A stretch of DNA of 8,100 nucleotides from Clostridia bacterium (GCA_017424125.1 JAFPBM010000194.1:1-8100), one strand, 5' to 3'; shown: positions 1 to 6,190, counted from the first letter of the stretch. Program-made: numbers and translations. The notes: generated by a model from the sequence alone, not told the origin.

Positions 1-17
1 AACGTGAGGTGATAGAA

Positions 18-401
18 ATGGAAAAATTATGGCGTTATGCAGTTGCAGGAAACATAAAGAAAACGCGGATTGACGAAAACGGTATTTTGAGATATGGAAC
101 ATCTGCATTTAAAGGAAATACAAAGGTCTACCTTGCAGGATACCATTGGGATGAGCGACTTCCCGACGAAAAGAAAACTCACATTTCTGTAGTAGGATTA
201 AGCCGTGGTGGAAAGTACTATGATGATTATATTCCAATAGAACTAATTGAAAATCTACGATTAACAAAAGTGTATACCCCTAAAGTTTTATATATGATGT
301 CTAACCCCGAATATTTCGATTGTTGGTGGGGAAATACTCAGGCGGATAGAGATGATGCATCAGCATTCTTAAAACGTTTTAAAGAGAAATATAATAAATA
401 G
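18..401 (+). CDS. Uncharacterised small protein, 127 residues
   Basis: I do not recognise this protein. The start is placed at the ATG at 18 because GAGGTG at 6-11 sits six bases upstream; a GTG at 9 is in frame but overlaps that ribosome site. The product is soluble-looking, with no signal peptide or membrane segment. It is rich in aromatic and charged residues (WRYAVAG at the N-terminus, a YHWDERLPDEKK stretch mid-protein, FDCWWG near the C-terminus) and ends in a lysine-rich helix. The alternating hydrophobic pattern from about residue 38 to 62 suggests beta strands. Size and composition would suit a small accessory protein such as an immunity protein, but no motif proves this and no toxin gene is visible. 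The promoter and any upstream partner lie left of the window. The stop is TAG at 399-401. The reading frame is convincing; the function is unknown. Confidence 0.7.
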   Translation: MEKLWRYAVAGNIKKTRIDENGILRYGTSAFKGNTKVYLAGYHWDERLPDEKKTHISVVGLSRGGKYYDDYIPIELIENLRLTKVYTPKVLYMMSNPEYFDCWWGNTQADRDDASAFLKRFKEKYNK

Positions 402-611
402 TTCTATTTTGGGCCATTTTTTAGACCATTTCAGAGGTATGATATATCCCGAAAAGGTAAGTTGAGGTAAGATAATTTTTTAGGGGTAAAAATGTTGTGC
501 TTTTGTTGGGTAAGAAAAATCACAAAAAAGCAAGATTGGTAAGATATTTGCTTGAGCGTTTTTAAGCCCTTTCACACTCCCCACAATGAAGCCTTTGGAC
601 TAATAAATACT
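402..611. other. Non-coding intergenic stretch with repeated GGTAAG word
   Basis: No credible gene is seen between the unknown small gene and the terminator at 612. The word GGTAAG occurs four times on the plus strand, at 456-461, 466-471, 509-514 and 538-543, with a related GGGTAAA at 484-490. CCATTT also recurs, at 414-419 and 426-431. The spacing is irregular, so this is not a regular tandem array. It may be a decayed sequence or the edge of a mobile segment. No clear hairpin or promoter was found in it. Confidence 0.4.
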
Positions 612-646
612 AAAACGGACTATGGATTTTCCATAGTCCGTTTTTT
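612..646. terminator. Bidirectional intrinsic terminator
   Basis: A perfect 15-bp stem pairs 612-626 with 630-644 around a TTT loop. Four A residues open the left arm and a T run (641-646) closes the right side, so it can stop transcription both ways. On the minus strand it lies just downstream of the stop of the 1583-654 gene. On the plus strand it can end any transcript coming from the small gene at the left. Confidence 0.9.
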
Positions 647-653
647 GTTATTA

Positions 654-1583
654 TTAAAATGCTAAAAGGTCCATAGGCTCGATAGGACGTGCCATATCTT
701 CGCTTACGTAAATTGTTCCCTTGGTCAACTGATAAATCGAGGCGGGAACCTCCATACATACCGGTCCGTAGAGTTGCAGACGGGAAATCATTCTCTCCCA
801 AGAAGCGTAGCCGCCTGTGTTCTGCAAATCGTGACGTTCAAGATGGTCACGTGCATTGATAACATCCCAGGGTCCGATAGTAACAGAATAGCGAGGTGTA
901 TGCCAAAGCGCACTTCCGCCACCTGAGTTTTGTTGTATGGTGAGGCGGTGATTATCTACAAATCCCGCCTTTATTTTAAGAAAATCATCGAGGTTGTCTG
1001 CCTTGAAAGCCTTTGTGTTGGGGTCGATAAATGCGGTGTGCCCAATCCAACCTGTTGCGGAAACAATTAAATCGGCGCCGCCGTTGCCCTCTTCTGCAAT
1101 CATATCCGAATAGTAGTTGATATTTTCGTTGGTGTAGTAATGCATCTGCTTGAGCGGCGGACGAAGGTCCTCGCGAAAACTCATATAAAACTCGCTCATA
1201 AAATGGCCGCCGAGCGAACGGTACCAGGTAATCGGTGCGACATTTCCGTCTTCATCGGCATATTCGTCCATACAAAAAGCGTGAATGTTGCGTCCCGAAA
1301 CGTTGAAACGGTTGCACATTTCAACCGCGGCTGTATATATGTTTTTCCAAGAGTTCGGGAAGACGATTACGGTCTTTTTGTCCTCAACGTCGGAACGGTA
1401 TATCCAATCAAAAAGTTCACAGGTGACAGCGCTTGAGGGATGCGGAACAACACGAACGCTGTAGCCGTTTTCGTTGGTTATTTCCATCTCTTCGCGGCGA
1501 ATATTTCTGCAGTATTCCAAAACAGCCTTATCCTGTGTGGGCAACCAGGCACTTGGTGCAAAATCAAACAAATTACGGTTCAT
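654..1583 (-). CDS. NagB-fold (glucosamine-6-phosphate deaminase/isomerase-like) protein, copy 2
   Basis: The 309-residue product belongs by pattern to the NagB/6-phosphogluconolactonase superfamily, whose members deaminate, isomerise or hydrolyse sugar phosphates in the cytoplasm. Visible landmarks are MDEY at residues 105-108, which contains the catalytic Asp of NagB; GHTAF at 181-185, which matches the GHIAF segment and keeps its His (182); VTIGPWDVINA at 234-244, matching the family's TxGxxxxxxA helix; and VPASIYQL at 279-286, matching the C-terminal VPASxLQ. Two features are odd. The usual phosphate-binding TGSTP loop is replaced by FPNSWKN (75-81), and the Asp of the DGH motif is Ile180. 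The substrate is therefore uncertain. The ATG at 1583 has AAGGAGA seven bases upstream, which overlaps the TAA stop of the preceding gene (gap 12 bases), so the two are surely cotranscribed. The fold call is secure; true glucosamine-6-phosphate deaminase activity is doubtful. Confidence 0.85.
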   Translation of the reverse strand: MNRNLFDFAPSAWLPTQDKAVLEYCRNIRREEMEITNENGYSVRVVPHPSSAVTCELFDWIYRSDVEDKKTVIVFPNSWKNIYTAAVEMCNRFNVSGRNIHAFCMDEYADEDGNVAPITWYRSLGGHFMSEFYMSFREDLRPPLKQMHYYTNENINYYSDMIAEEGNGGADLIVSATGWIGHTAFIDPNTKAFKADNLDDFLKIKAGFVDNHRLTIQQNSGGGSALWHTPRYSVTIGPWDVINARDHLERHDLQNTGGYASWERMISRLQLYGPVCMEVPASIYQLTKGTIYVSEDMARPIEPMDLLAF

Positions 1584-1595
1584 AATATCATCTCC

Positions 1596-2576
1596 TTACG
1601 CTTCTTCTCTTTTACGGATTTCTTCGAGTGCGGCAGGCAAATAATCATAATCCGGGTCAGAATTGGGAATTGCCGCAACCTCGGGCGATACATAGCAGAC
1701 ACCCGTTTGCAAACGCATAAGCGATGCGGGGTTTTGGGGACAAATCGGTCCGAAAAGGGCAAGCCGCAGCGGGAATTTCTGATGTGCGGGAGAACCGCCA
1801 CAGGCTGTGAGATATTCTAAATCTATCCATTCCTTTGCGGCAAGTAAATCCTTGGGACCAACCGTTGCCGCCTTGGGCGGCACATTGCCAATATCACCCG
1901 CGCAACCAAACATACCGCGAAGCGAATCGTGTGCAATCATTTCCGCCATCGGTGTTACGAGGCGCGAACCCATAGTTTTTAATTCGTCAACCGTATTTGC
2001 GGGGAAACTTTCGGGGTCAATAGCGCCTATTCCGCCCGACCAACTTATTGCCGTAAAGGCAACGTCGGCGCCGCCGAGAGCCGCGATTTCATCCGAATAG
2101 GTATCAATATTATCGCGAGTCCAAAAATGGATTTGCTCTATGGGCATACGAAGATGCTCTTCAAGACGGTTGTAAAAATAGCGCATAAAATGGCCCGAAC
2201 GGCTGTAAGGACTTTGCCACGGCGCCACTTCGCCCTTTTCATTGGCATATTCATAAAGGAAGAAAACGTGTACGTTTCTACAACTGATTTGAAATTTATT
2301 AAGCGCCTCTGTTACGCTAATAAACACAGCATTTTCGGGGCTTGGGAGAATTAGAACAAGTTTTTCATCACGCACGTCTGACATACGTATGCGTTGCATA
2401 AGTTCTGTTGCAAAATAGTTATGCACATCATAAACTACCTTAAGTTCGAAATCAGGATTTTCAAAGTTTTTACCCTGTTTTGCTACAATGTCAACGTTGA
2501 CAATTTCATCAAGAACTTCCATTTCGCGATAAGGCAACCACTCTGCCGGCGCGAATTTAAACGAATTATAATACAT
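1596..2576 (-). CDS. NagB-fold paralogue, copy 1, with degenerate active site
   Basis: This 326-residue protein is a diverged paralogue of the gene that follows it. The two align almost without gaps: both begin with an M-x(4-5)-F-x-FAPxxWLP-type stretch, share YxDxI near 160, and carry a W-x-G-x(6)-DP core at 179-188. The family scaffold is visible: ATVGPKDLLAAKE at 237-249 and NPASLMRL near 282. Key residues differ from NagB. MDEY has become LYEY (107-110), losing the catalytic Asp, and the GH of the GHIAF segment has become GG (181-182), losing the active-site His. The phosphate loop is also changed (LPSPENA). A pseudo-enzyme, a binding or regulatory subunit, or a different reaction are all possible. 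The C-terminus is about 17 residues longer and highly charged. The ATG at 2576 is chosen because AAGGAGGA lies six bases upstream; a longer frame to 2624 would start inside the leader and its extra residues do not resemble the paralogue. Confidence 0.82.
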   Translation of the reverse strand: MYYNSFKFAPAEWLPYREMEVLDEIVNVDIVAKQGKNFENPDFELKVVYDVHNYFATELMQRIRMSDVRDEKLVLILPSPENAVFISVTEALNKFQISCRNVHVFFLYEYANEKGEVAPWQSPYSRSGHFMRYFYNRLEEHLRMPIEQIHFWTRDNIDTYSDEIAALGGADVAFTAISWSGGIGAIDPESFPANTVDELKTMGSRLVTPMAEMIAHDSLRGMFGCAGDIGNVPPKAATVGPKDLLAAKEWIDLEYLTACGGSPAHQKFPLRLALFGPICPQNPASLMRLQTGVCYVSPEVAAIPNSDPDYDYLPAALEEIRKREEA

Positions 2577-2582
2577 TTTAGT

Positions 2583-2590
2583 TCCTCCTT
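2583..2590 (-). promoter_or_regulatory. Strong ribosome binding site that fixes the NagB-like copy 1 start
   Basis: On the minus strand this reads AAGGAGGA, six bases before the ATG at 2576. It decides against the upstream in-frame ATG at 2624, which would place this site inside the coding region and begin the gene upstream of the likely -10 element. Confidence 0.85.
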
Positions 2591-2612
2591 TTGTTTTGCC
2601 TTTTATAAACAA

Positions 2613-2639
2613 AGTATAGCACAATTCATTTTAATTCAA
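2613..2639 (-). promoter_or_regulatory. Likely promoter of the NagB-like operon
   Basis: On the minus strand TGCTATACT (2621-2613) is an extended -10 element: TG, one base, then TATACT. A weak TTGAAT (2639-2634) stands 15 bases further up, a short spacing that an extended -10 can tolerate. Transcription would begin about 25-30 bases before the ATG at 2576, leaving a short leader with the ribosome site. Confidence 0.55.
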
Positions 2640-2778
2640 TATGAATATTACTTCCGCTTTTATGATTATTTTTGGTTTTAGTGCCCCAAAAAAGCGATAA
2701 ACGCCATGTATTTTTGTAATGTATCTTGCCGTTGCAATAATATTTTGCAGATATTGAGCTAATCAGTATGGCTTTTAC

Positions 2779-2808
2779 TTGCAAAGAGTACTTTGCATAT
2801 CGTATAAT
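2779..2808 (+). promoter_or_regulatory. Promoter of the metallo-hydrolase gene
   Basis: TTGCAA at 2779-2784 (four of six to consensus) and a perfect TATAAT at 2803-2808 are separated by 18 bases. The start of transcription would fall near 2815, so the leader is very short and begins almost at the ribosome site GAGGTGG (2815-2821). Confidence 0.65.
2780..2797. promoter_or_regulatory. Operator-like palindrome inside the promoter spacer
   Basis: TGCAAAG and CTTTGCA form perfect 7-base arms around AGTA. The dyad begins in the -35 element and fills most of the spacer towards the -10. That position suits a dimeric regulator, either a repressor blocking polymerase or a MerR-type activator that works from the spacer. 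No regulator gene lies next to it. The hairpin would not be transcribed, so a DNA-binding role is more likely than an RNA one. Confidence 0.45.
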
Positions 2809-2825
2809 ACTTACGAGGTGGTATT

Positions 2826-3704
2826 ATGTACGAACTAATTAAAGTAACAGACAGAACGTATTATATTGAAAGTCCCGCTAAAATCGGACTTTTTAAGATA
2901 AACGATAGCGAGGTTTGTCTTATTGACAGCGGAAGCGACAAGGACGCCGCGCGCAAGGTGAGGCAGATTTTGGACGCGAACGGTTGGACACTTACCACCA
3001 TTTACAACACACACTCAAACGCCGACCACATTGGCGGCAACAAATATTTACAATTGCAGACGGGTTGCAAAATTTATGCACCTGATATTGAGCGTGATTT
3101 TACGCGCCACCCGATTTTAGAACCCGCATTTTTATACGGCGGTTATCCGCACAAGGATTTAAGACACAAATTTTTACTTGCAAGTGACAGCGTAGCAGAG
3201 CCTCTAACCGACGCCGTTCTGCCCGACGGATTTCAAACAATATCTCTACCCGGTCACTTTTTCAGTATGGTTGGTTTTCGCACTCCCGACGACGTAGTTT
3301 TCCTTGCCGACTGCCTTTCGAGCGCTGAAACTCTTTCTAAATACCAAATTGGATTTATTTATGACGTTGCGGCGTATTTAGAAACGCTTGAAATGGTAAA
3401 AACCCTAAAGGCTAAACTTTTTGTGCCTTCCCACACAGACGCAACCGAAAGCATATCCGAACTTTGTGATTTCAACATAAAAAAAGTGCTGGAAATTAAA
3501 AATAAGATTTTATCCCTTTGCGAAGAGCCTATTAGTTTCGAAACCCTTTTGCAAAGACTTTTTAACGATTACTCGCTTAATATGAATTTTCAACAACACG
3601 CGCTTGTTGGCAGCACTGTACGTTCATATCTTTCTTACCTGAAAGACACGGGTGCAATAGAAGCGTTTTTTAACGATAATATTTTGTTTTGGAAAAAGGT
3701 ATAA
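2826..3704 (+). CDS. Metallo-beta-lactamase-fold hydrolase
   Basis: The 292-residue product is an MBL-fold metal-dependent hydrolase, probably cytoplasmic since no signal peptide is seen. Landmarks in order are LIDSG at 32-36; THSNADHIGG at 62-71, which is the HxHxDH metal motif with Asn65 in place of the second His; PGH at 142-144; LAD at 160-162, supplying the bridging Asp; and PSH at 201-203. Ligands His63, Asp67, His68, His144, Asp162 and His203 are thus present, while one site-1 His is replaced by Asn. After the MBL domain, residues from about 215 to the end form a helical, winged-helix-like tail, as in MBL proteins with a C-terminal substrate-side domain. The substrate cannot be told. 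The ATG at 2826 has GAGGTGG four bases upstream. The gene is monocistronic, with its own promoter and terminator, and is divergent from the NagB-like operon. Confidence 0.87.
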   Translation: MYELIKVTDRTYYIESPAKIGLFKINDSEVCLIDSGSDKDAARKVRQILDANGWTLTTIYNTHSNADHIGGNKYLQLQTGCKIYAPDIERDFTRHPILEPAFLYGGYPHKDLRHKFLLASDSVAEPLTDAVLPDGFQTISLPGHFFSMVGFRTPDDVVFLADCLSSAETLSKYQIGFIYDVAAYLETLEMVKTLKAKLFVPSHTDATESISELCDFNIKKVLEIKNKILSLCEEPISFETLLQRLFNDYSLNMNFQQHALVGSTVRSYLSYLKDTGAIEAFFNDNILFWKKV

Positions 3705-3705
3705 T

Positions 3706-3741
3706 AAAACAGCCCTAAAAATTTGGGGCTGTTTATTTTTT
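3706..3741 (+). terminator. Intrinsic terminator after the metallo-hydrolase gene
   Basis: Starting one base after the stop codon, 3706-3717 pairs with 3724-3735 (AAACAGCCC against GGGCTGTTT, with one T-G wobble), followed by a T6 tail at 3736-3741. It separates this gene from the hydrolase downstream. Confidence 0.88.
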
Positions 3742-3768
3742 GTTAACAAATTTAGTATATAATATACT
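3740..3768 (+). promoter_or_regulatory. Promoter of the alpha/beta hydrolase gene
   Basis: TTGTTA at 3740-3745 and TATACT at 3763-3768 are separated by 17 bases. The -35 overlaps the T tail of the preceding terminator. An alternative -10, TATAAT at 3758-3763, lacks a well-spaced -35. Confidence 0.5.
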
Positions 3769-3769
3769 A
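3753..3769. promoter_or_regulatory. 17-base palindrome over the -10 region
   Basis: TAGTATATAATATACTA is a perfect palindrome about a central A at 3761 and covers the -10 element of the alpha/beta hydrolase gene. Its position suits a repressor site, but AT-rich palindromes can also arise by chance where -10 elements cluster. Confidence 0.4.
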
Positions 3770-3789
3770 TATGACAGGGGTGATTGCAT

Positions 3790-4761
3790 ATGAAAAAACG
3801 CACTAAAGGTTTTTTGATTGGTGCGGCAATTACGGCAGGAGTTGCGGCTATCGGTACGTTTTACCACGCAACTGCCAAGACGTTACTTAAAATTGCGCTT
3901 GACCGCGAAGAACCAAAAAGCATACAAAAAGGCAAGGAAAAACTTTTGGGTTCTAAAGAATTATCTGACATTTTGGCAAAACTTGCAAATGCGGCAGGTG
4001 TGCTTGAAAATGCGGGCTGTGAAACAGTTGAATGTGAAGCGGCTGACGGTGTGCGACTTGTGGGACATTGGTATTTCCCTAAAAATCCTAAAAGAATTAT
4101 AGTTGCTATGCACGGATGGCGCTCTTCCTGGTCGCGCGATTTTGGTATTATCTCGCCATTTTGGCATGAAAACGACTGCGCTGTTTTATACGCAGAACAA
4201 CGCGCACAGGGCAGCAGTGGCGGCGACTATATGGGATTTGGGCTTTTGGAGCGTTACGACTGTTTTCGTTGGATAGAATGGGTGAACGAGCGCACAGGCG
4301 CGAAACTTCCCATCTATCTCGGCGGCATTTCTATGGGTGCTTCTACCGTGCTTATGACGGCGGGACTAAATTTACCGCAAAACGTACACGGTATCGTTGC
4401 TGACTGCGGTTTCACCTCAGCCGATGCTATTTGGAAACACGTTGTGGAAAATAATCTGCGACTGCCTTACGGACTTTATAGCGGTATCACAAACGAGATG
4501 TGCAAACGCAAACTCGGCACCGACCACAAAGAATATTCCTGCCTGCACGCGATGAAAGACTGCCACGTACCCGTACTCTTTATTCACGGCACCGACGATA
4601 ACTTCGTGCCAGTTGATATGACGTATGAAAATTACAAAGCGTGTGTAGCAGAAAAACATTTGCTTATAGTCCCCGGCGCCGACCACGGAATGAGTTATCT
4701 TGTTGATAAAGCAGGTTACGAGAACGCCGTTTTAGAGTTCTTTCGATTGTATGATAAATAA
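3790..4761 (+). CDS. Membrane-anchored alpha/beta hydrolase
   Basis: This is a serine hydrolase of the alpha/beta fold, 323 residues, resembling the YqkD/BEM46-like group of peptidase- or esterase-type hydrolases. KKRTK followed by a hydrophobic stretch at about 8-24 reads as an uncleaved N-terminal anchor. The catalytic domain starts near residue 80. It shows the oxyanion-loop HG at 108-109, the nucleophile elbow GISMGAS with Ser181, Asp270 in HGTDDNFVP, and His299 in GADHG. The catalytic triad is complete, so the protein should be active. The substrate is unknown; esters, lipids or acyl peptides are family options. The ATG at 3790 is preferred over an in-frame TTG at 3784, because AGGGGTGA ends six bases before it. 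Length is normal for the group. A terminator lies before it and a separate promoter follows, so it is probably transcribed alone. Confidence 0.88.
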   Translation: MKKRTKGFLIGAAITAGVAAIGTFYHATAKTLLKIALDREEPKSIQKGKEKLLGSKELSDILAKLANAAGVLENAGCETVECEAADGVRLVGHWYFPKNPKRIIVAMHGWRSSWSRDFGIISPFWHENDCAVLYAEQRAQGSSGGDYMGFGLLERYDCFRWIEWVNERTGAKLPIYLGGISMGASTVLMTAGLNLPQNVHGIVADCGFTSADAIWKHVVENNLRLPYGLYSGITNEMCKRKLGTDHKEYSCLHAMKDCHVPVLFIHGTDDNFVPVDMTYENYKACVAEKHLLIVPGADHGMSYLVDKAGYENAVLEFFRLYDK

Positions 4762-4764
4762 ATG

Positions 4765-4793
4765 TGGAAAAACTTTATTAAATAGGTTATAAT
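4765..4793 (+). promoter_or_regulatory. Promoter of trxA-trxB
   Basis: TGGAAA at 4765-4770 (four of six to consensus) and a perfect TATAAT at 4788-4793 stand 17 bases apart. They fill the short gap between the hydrolase stop and trxA. No terminator hairpin is seen in that gap, so readthrough from the hydrolase gene could also feed the operon. Confidence 0.6.
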
Positions 4794-4815
4794 TATTTTG
4801 AAAGGATGTGTTAAT

Positions 4816-5124
4816 ATGTCTGTTATTACTGTTACAAAATCTAATTTTGAGGAAATTAAAAATAGCGAAAAGCCTGTTTTACTCGATTTCTATGCTGATT
4901 GGTGCGGTCCTTGCCGTATGGTTTCGCCCATTGTAGACGAAATTGCAGAGGAACGAAACGATATTGTTGTGGGCAAAATAAACGTTGATAACGAGCCCGA
5001 ACTAGCTGGGCAGTTTGAGGTTTTCACAATCCCCACACTCGTTGTCTTAAGCGGCGGTGAGGTTATAAACCAGACCTCAGGCGCGAGACCGAAGGCACAA
5101 ATCCTTGCGCTTTTAGAGGATTAA
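4816..5124 (+). CDS. trxA: Thioredoxin
   Basis: This is a small cytoplasmic dithiol carrier that reduces protein disulfides and is itself recycled by the reductase encoded next to it. The 102-residue protein is of normal thioredoxin length. DFYADWCGPC at 24-33 holds the canonical WCGPC redox site (Cys30, Cys33). The cis-proline loop is FTIPTL with Pro73, and the Asp24 equivalent of the buried family Asp is present. The ATG at 4816 has AAAGGA at 4801-4806, nine bases away. An in-frame TTG at 4798 would add six residues that no thioredoxin needs and would place the ribosome site inside the coding region. Six bases separate its stop from trxB, so the two are one operon. Confidence 0.96.
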   Translation: MSVITVTKSNFEEIKNSEKPVLLDFYADWCGPCRMVSPIVDEIAEERNDIVVGKINVDNEPELAGQFEVFTIPTLVVLSGGEVINQTSGARPKAQILALLED

Positions 5125-5130
5125 AAATTT

Positions 5131-6054
5131 ATGGAAAAAACTTTTGATATAATCATTGTCGGCGGCGGACCCGCGGGATACACCGCCGCCCTTTACGCCG
5201 CACGTGCGGGACTTTCCACACTCGTTTTAGAAAAAATGGCAGTGGGCGGTCAGATGACGCTGACGGGTGACATTGATAATTATCCCGGTTTTGATGAGGG
5301 TGTGGACGGTTTCACACTCGGAATGAAGATGCAGACAGGTGCCGAGCGTTTTGGCGCAAAAACCGAATATACAGAGGTTACGGGATTTGATTTTGCAACT
5401 AACATTAAGACCGTTCACACTATAAGCGGTGATTTTTTCGCCAAAACTATCGTGCTTTCTATGGGGGCGAACCCGAAAACACTCGGTATCGAAAAAGAAG
5501 CCGAGTTTACGGGTAGGGGCATACACTACTGCGCCCACTGTGACGGCAGATTTTACAAGGACAAGACCGTTATGGTTATAGGCGGTGGAAACAGCGCCGT
5601 TGCGGACGCGCTCTATCTTTCCCGCCTTTGCAAAAAAGTATTGATTGTGCACAGGCGCGACACTTTACGCGCCGAAAAAATATACATGTCGGCGCTTAAA
5701 AATGCGGAAAACATTGAATTTTTATGGAACAGTACACTTGCAGAAATTGTCACAGAAAAGCGCGTTACGGGTGCCAAAATACGAAACGTTACAGGCGGCG
5801 ACCTGCGCGAAATTGAGTGTGACGGAATTTTTGTAAGCATTGGCAGAAAACCCGCTACCGAAATATTGGAGGGTTCTCTCGCGCTTGATAAAAGCGGATA
5901 TATCATTGCAGACGAAAGCACAAAAACGGCTATAGACGGTGTTTTTGCTGTGGGTGATATACGCACAAAGACGCTTCGTCAAATTGTTACCGCCACGGCA
6001 GACGGCGCGGTTGCGGCGCATTTTGCTGAAGAATATCTTACAAACATTAAATAA
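5131..6054 (+). CDS. trxB: Thioredoxin reductase (NADPH, low-molecular-weight type)
   Basis: This flavoenzyme passes electrons from NADPH through FAD and a Cys pair to thioredoxin. The 307 residues match the bacterial type. In order: the FAD dinucleotide fold GGGPAGYTAALYAARAG at 11-27; the redox motif CAHC at 134-137, followed by DG; the NADPH fold GGGNSAVADA at 151-160; HRRDTLR at 174-180, which reads the NADPH 2'-phosphate; and the C-terminal FAD motif GVFAVGDI at 270-277. Retention of HRRxxxR points to NADPH rather than ferredoxin as donor. The His inside CAHC is a mild variant of the commoner CATC/CAVC. The ATG at 5131 uses AGAGGA (5115-5120), which lies in the end of trxA, suggesting translational linkage. 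Cotranscription with trxA on a six-base gap makes the pairing certain. Confidence 0.96.
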   Translation: MEKTFDIIIVGGGPAGYTAALYAARAGLSTLVLEKMAVGGQMTLTGDIDNYPGFDEGVDGFTLGMKMQTGAERFGAKTEYTEVTGFDFATNIKTVHTISGDFFAKTIVLSMGANPKTLGIEKEAEFTGRGIHYCAHCDGRFYKDKTVMVIGGGNSAVADALYLSRLCKKVLIVHRRDTLRAEKIYMSALKNAENIEFLWNSTLAEIVTEKRVTGAKIRNVTGGDLREIECDGIFVSIGRKPATEILEGSLALDKSGYIIADESTKTAIDGVFAVGDIRTKTLRQIVTATADGAVAAHFAEEYLTNIK

Positions 6055-6057
6055 TTT

Positions 6058-6091
6058 AACACCGTTTTGCTATGCAAAGCGGTGTTTTTTT
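6058..6091 (+). terminator. Intrinsic terminator after trxB
   Basis: AACACCGTTTTGC at 6058-6070 pairs with GCAAAGCGGTGTT at 6074-6086 around a TAT loop, with a single T-G wobble, followed by a T run to 6090. It ends the trxA-trxB transcript four bases past the stop. Confidence 0.9.
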
Positions 6092-6101
6092 ATTATAACT
6101 G

Positions 6102-6130
6102 TTGATTTATTATGCCAGAAGTATTATAAT
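6102..6130 (+). promoter_or_regulatory. Promoter of the glycerol-1-phosphate dehydrogenase gene
   Basis: TTGATT at 6102-6107 and a perfect TATAAT at 6125-6130 are separated by exactly 17 bases. Transcription would start near 6137, giving a leader of about 65 bases rich in T and A runs. Confidence 0.72.
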
Positions 6131-6149
6131 AATTAAAGGATGACACAAT

Positions 6150-6190
6150 CAAAACGGTGTTGTTTTTTACTTTTTTTTGCAATAAAAAAA
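6150..6190 (+). promoter_or_regulatory. Unusual leader of the glycerol-1-phosphate dehydrogenase gene
   Basis: The leader opens with CAAAACGGTGTT (6150-6161), an exact reverse complement of 6058-6069 in the trxB terminator, and T6 follows after one base. Next, C at 6170 plus T7 (6171-6177) can pair with A7 (6184-6190) plus G at 6191, a weak all-AU hairpin that touches the ribosome site. It resembles no riboswitch class that I know; control at the level of RNA is only a guess. Confidence 0.3.

Noticed and set aside
2577..2624. Longer start for the first NagB-like gene at the ATG at 2624
   Set aside because: The added 16 residues are basic leader translation that includes the AAGGAGGA site; the ATG at 2576 aligns with the start of the paralogue.
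1140..2681. Five open frames on the plus strand (1140-1436, 1440-1820, 1807-2100, 2127-2354, 2394-2681)
   Set aside because: They lie opposite the two NagB-like genes, lack good ribosome sites and show no family pattern, while the opposite strand has clear motifs.
4762..4797. Possible terminator between the alpha/beta hydrolase gene and trxA
   Set aside because: The gap is AT-rich but no stable stem with a T tail can be drawn; the bases are better explained as a promoter.
5227..6021. Three minus-strand frames inside trxB, the longest of 141 residues
   Set aside because: trxB on the plus strand carries every expected motif across this stretch; the antisense frames show none and reflect codon bias.
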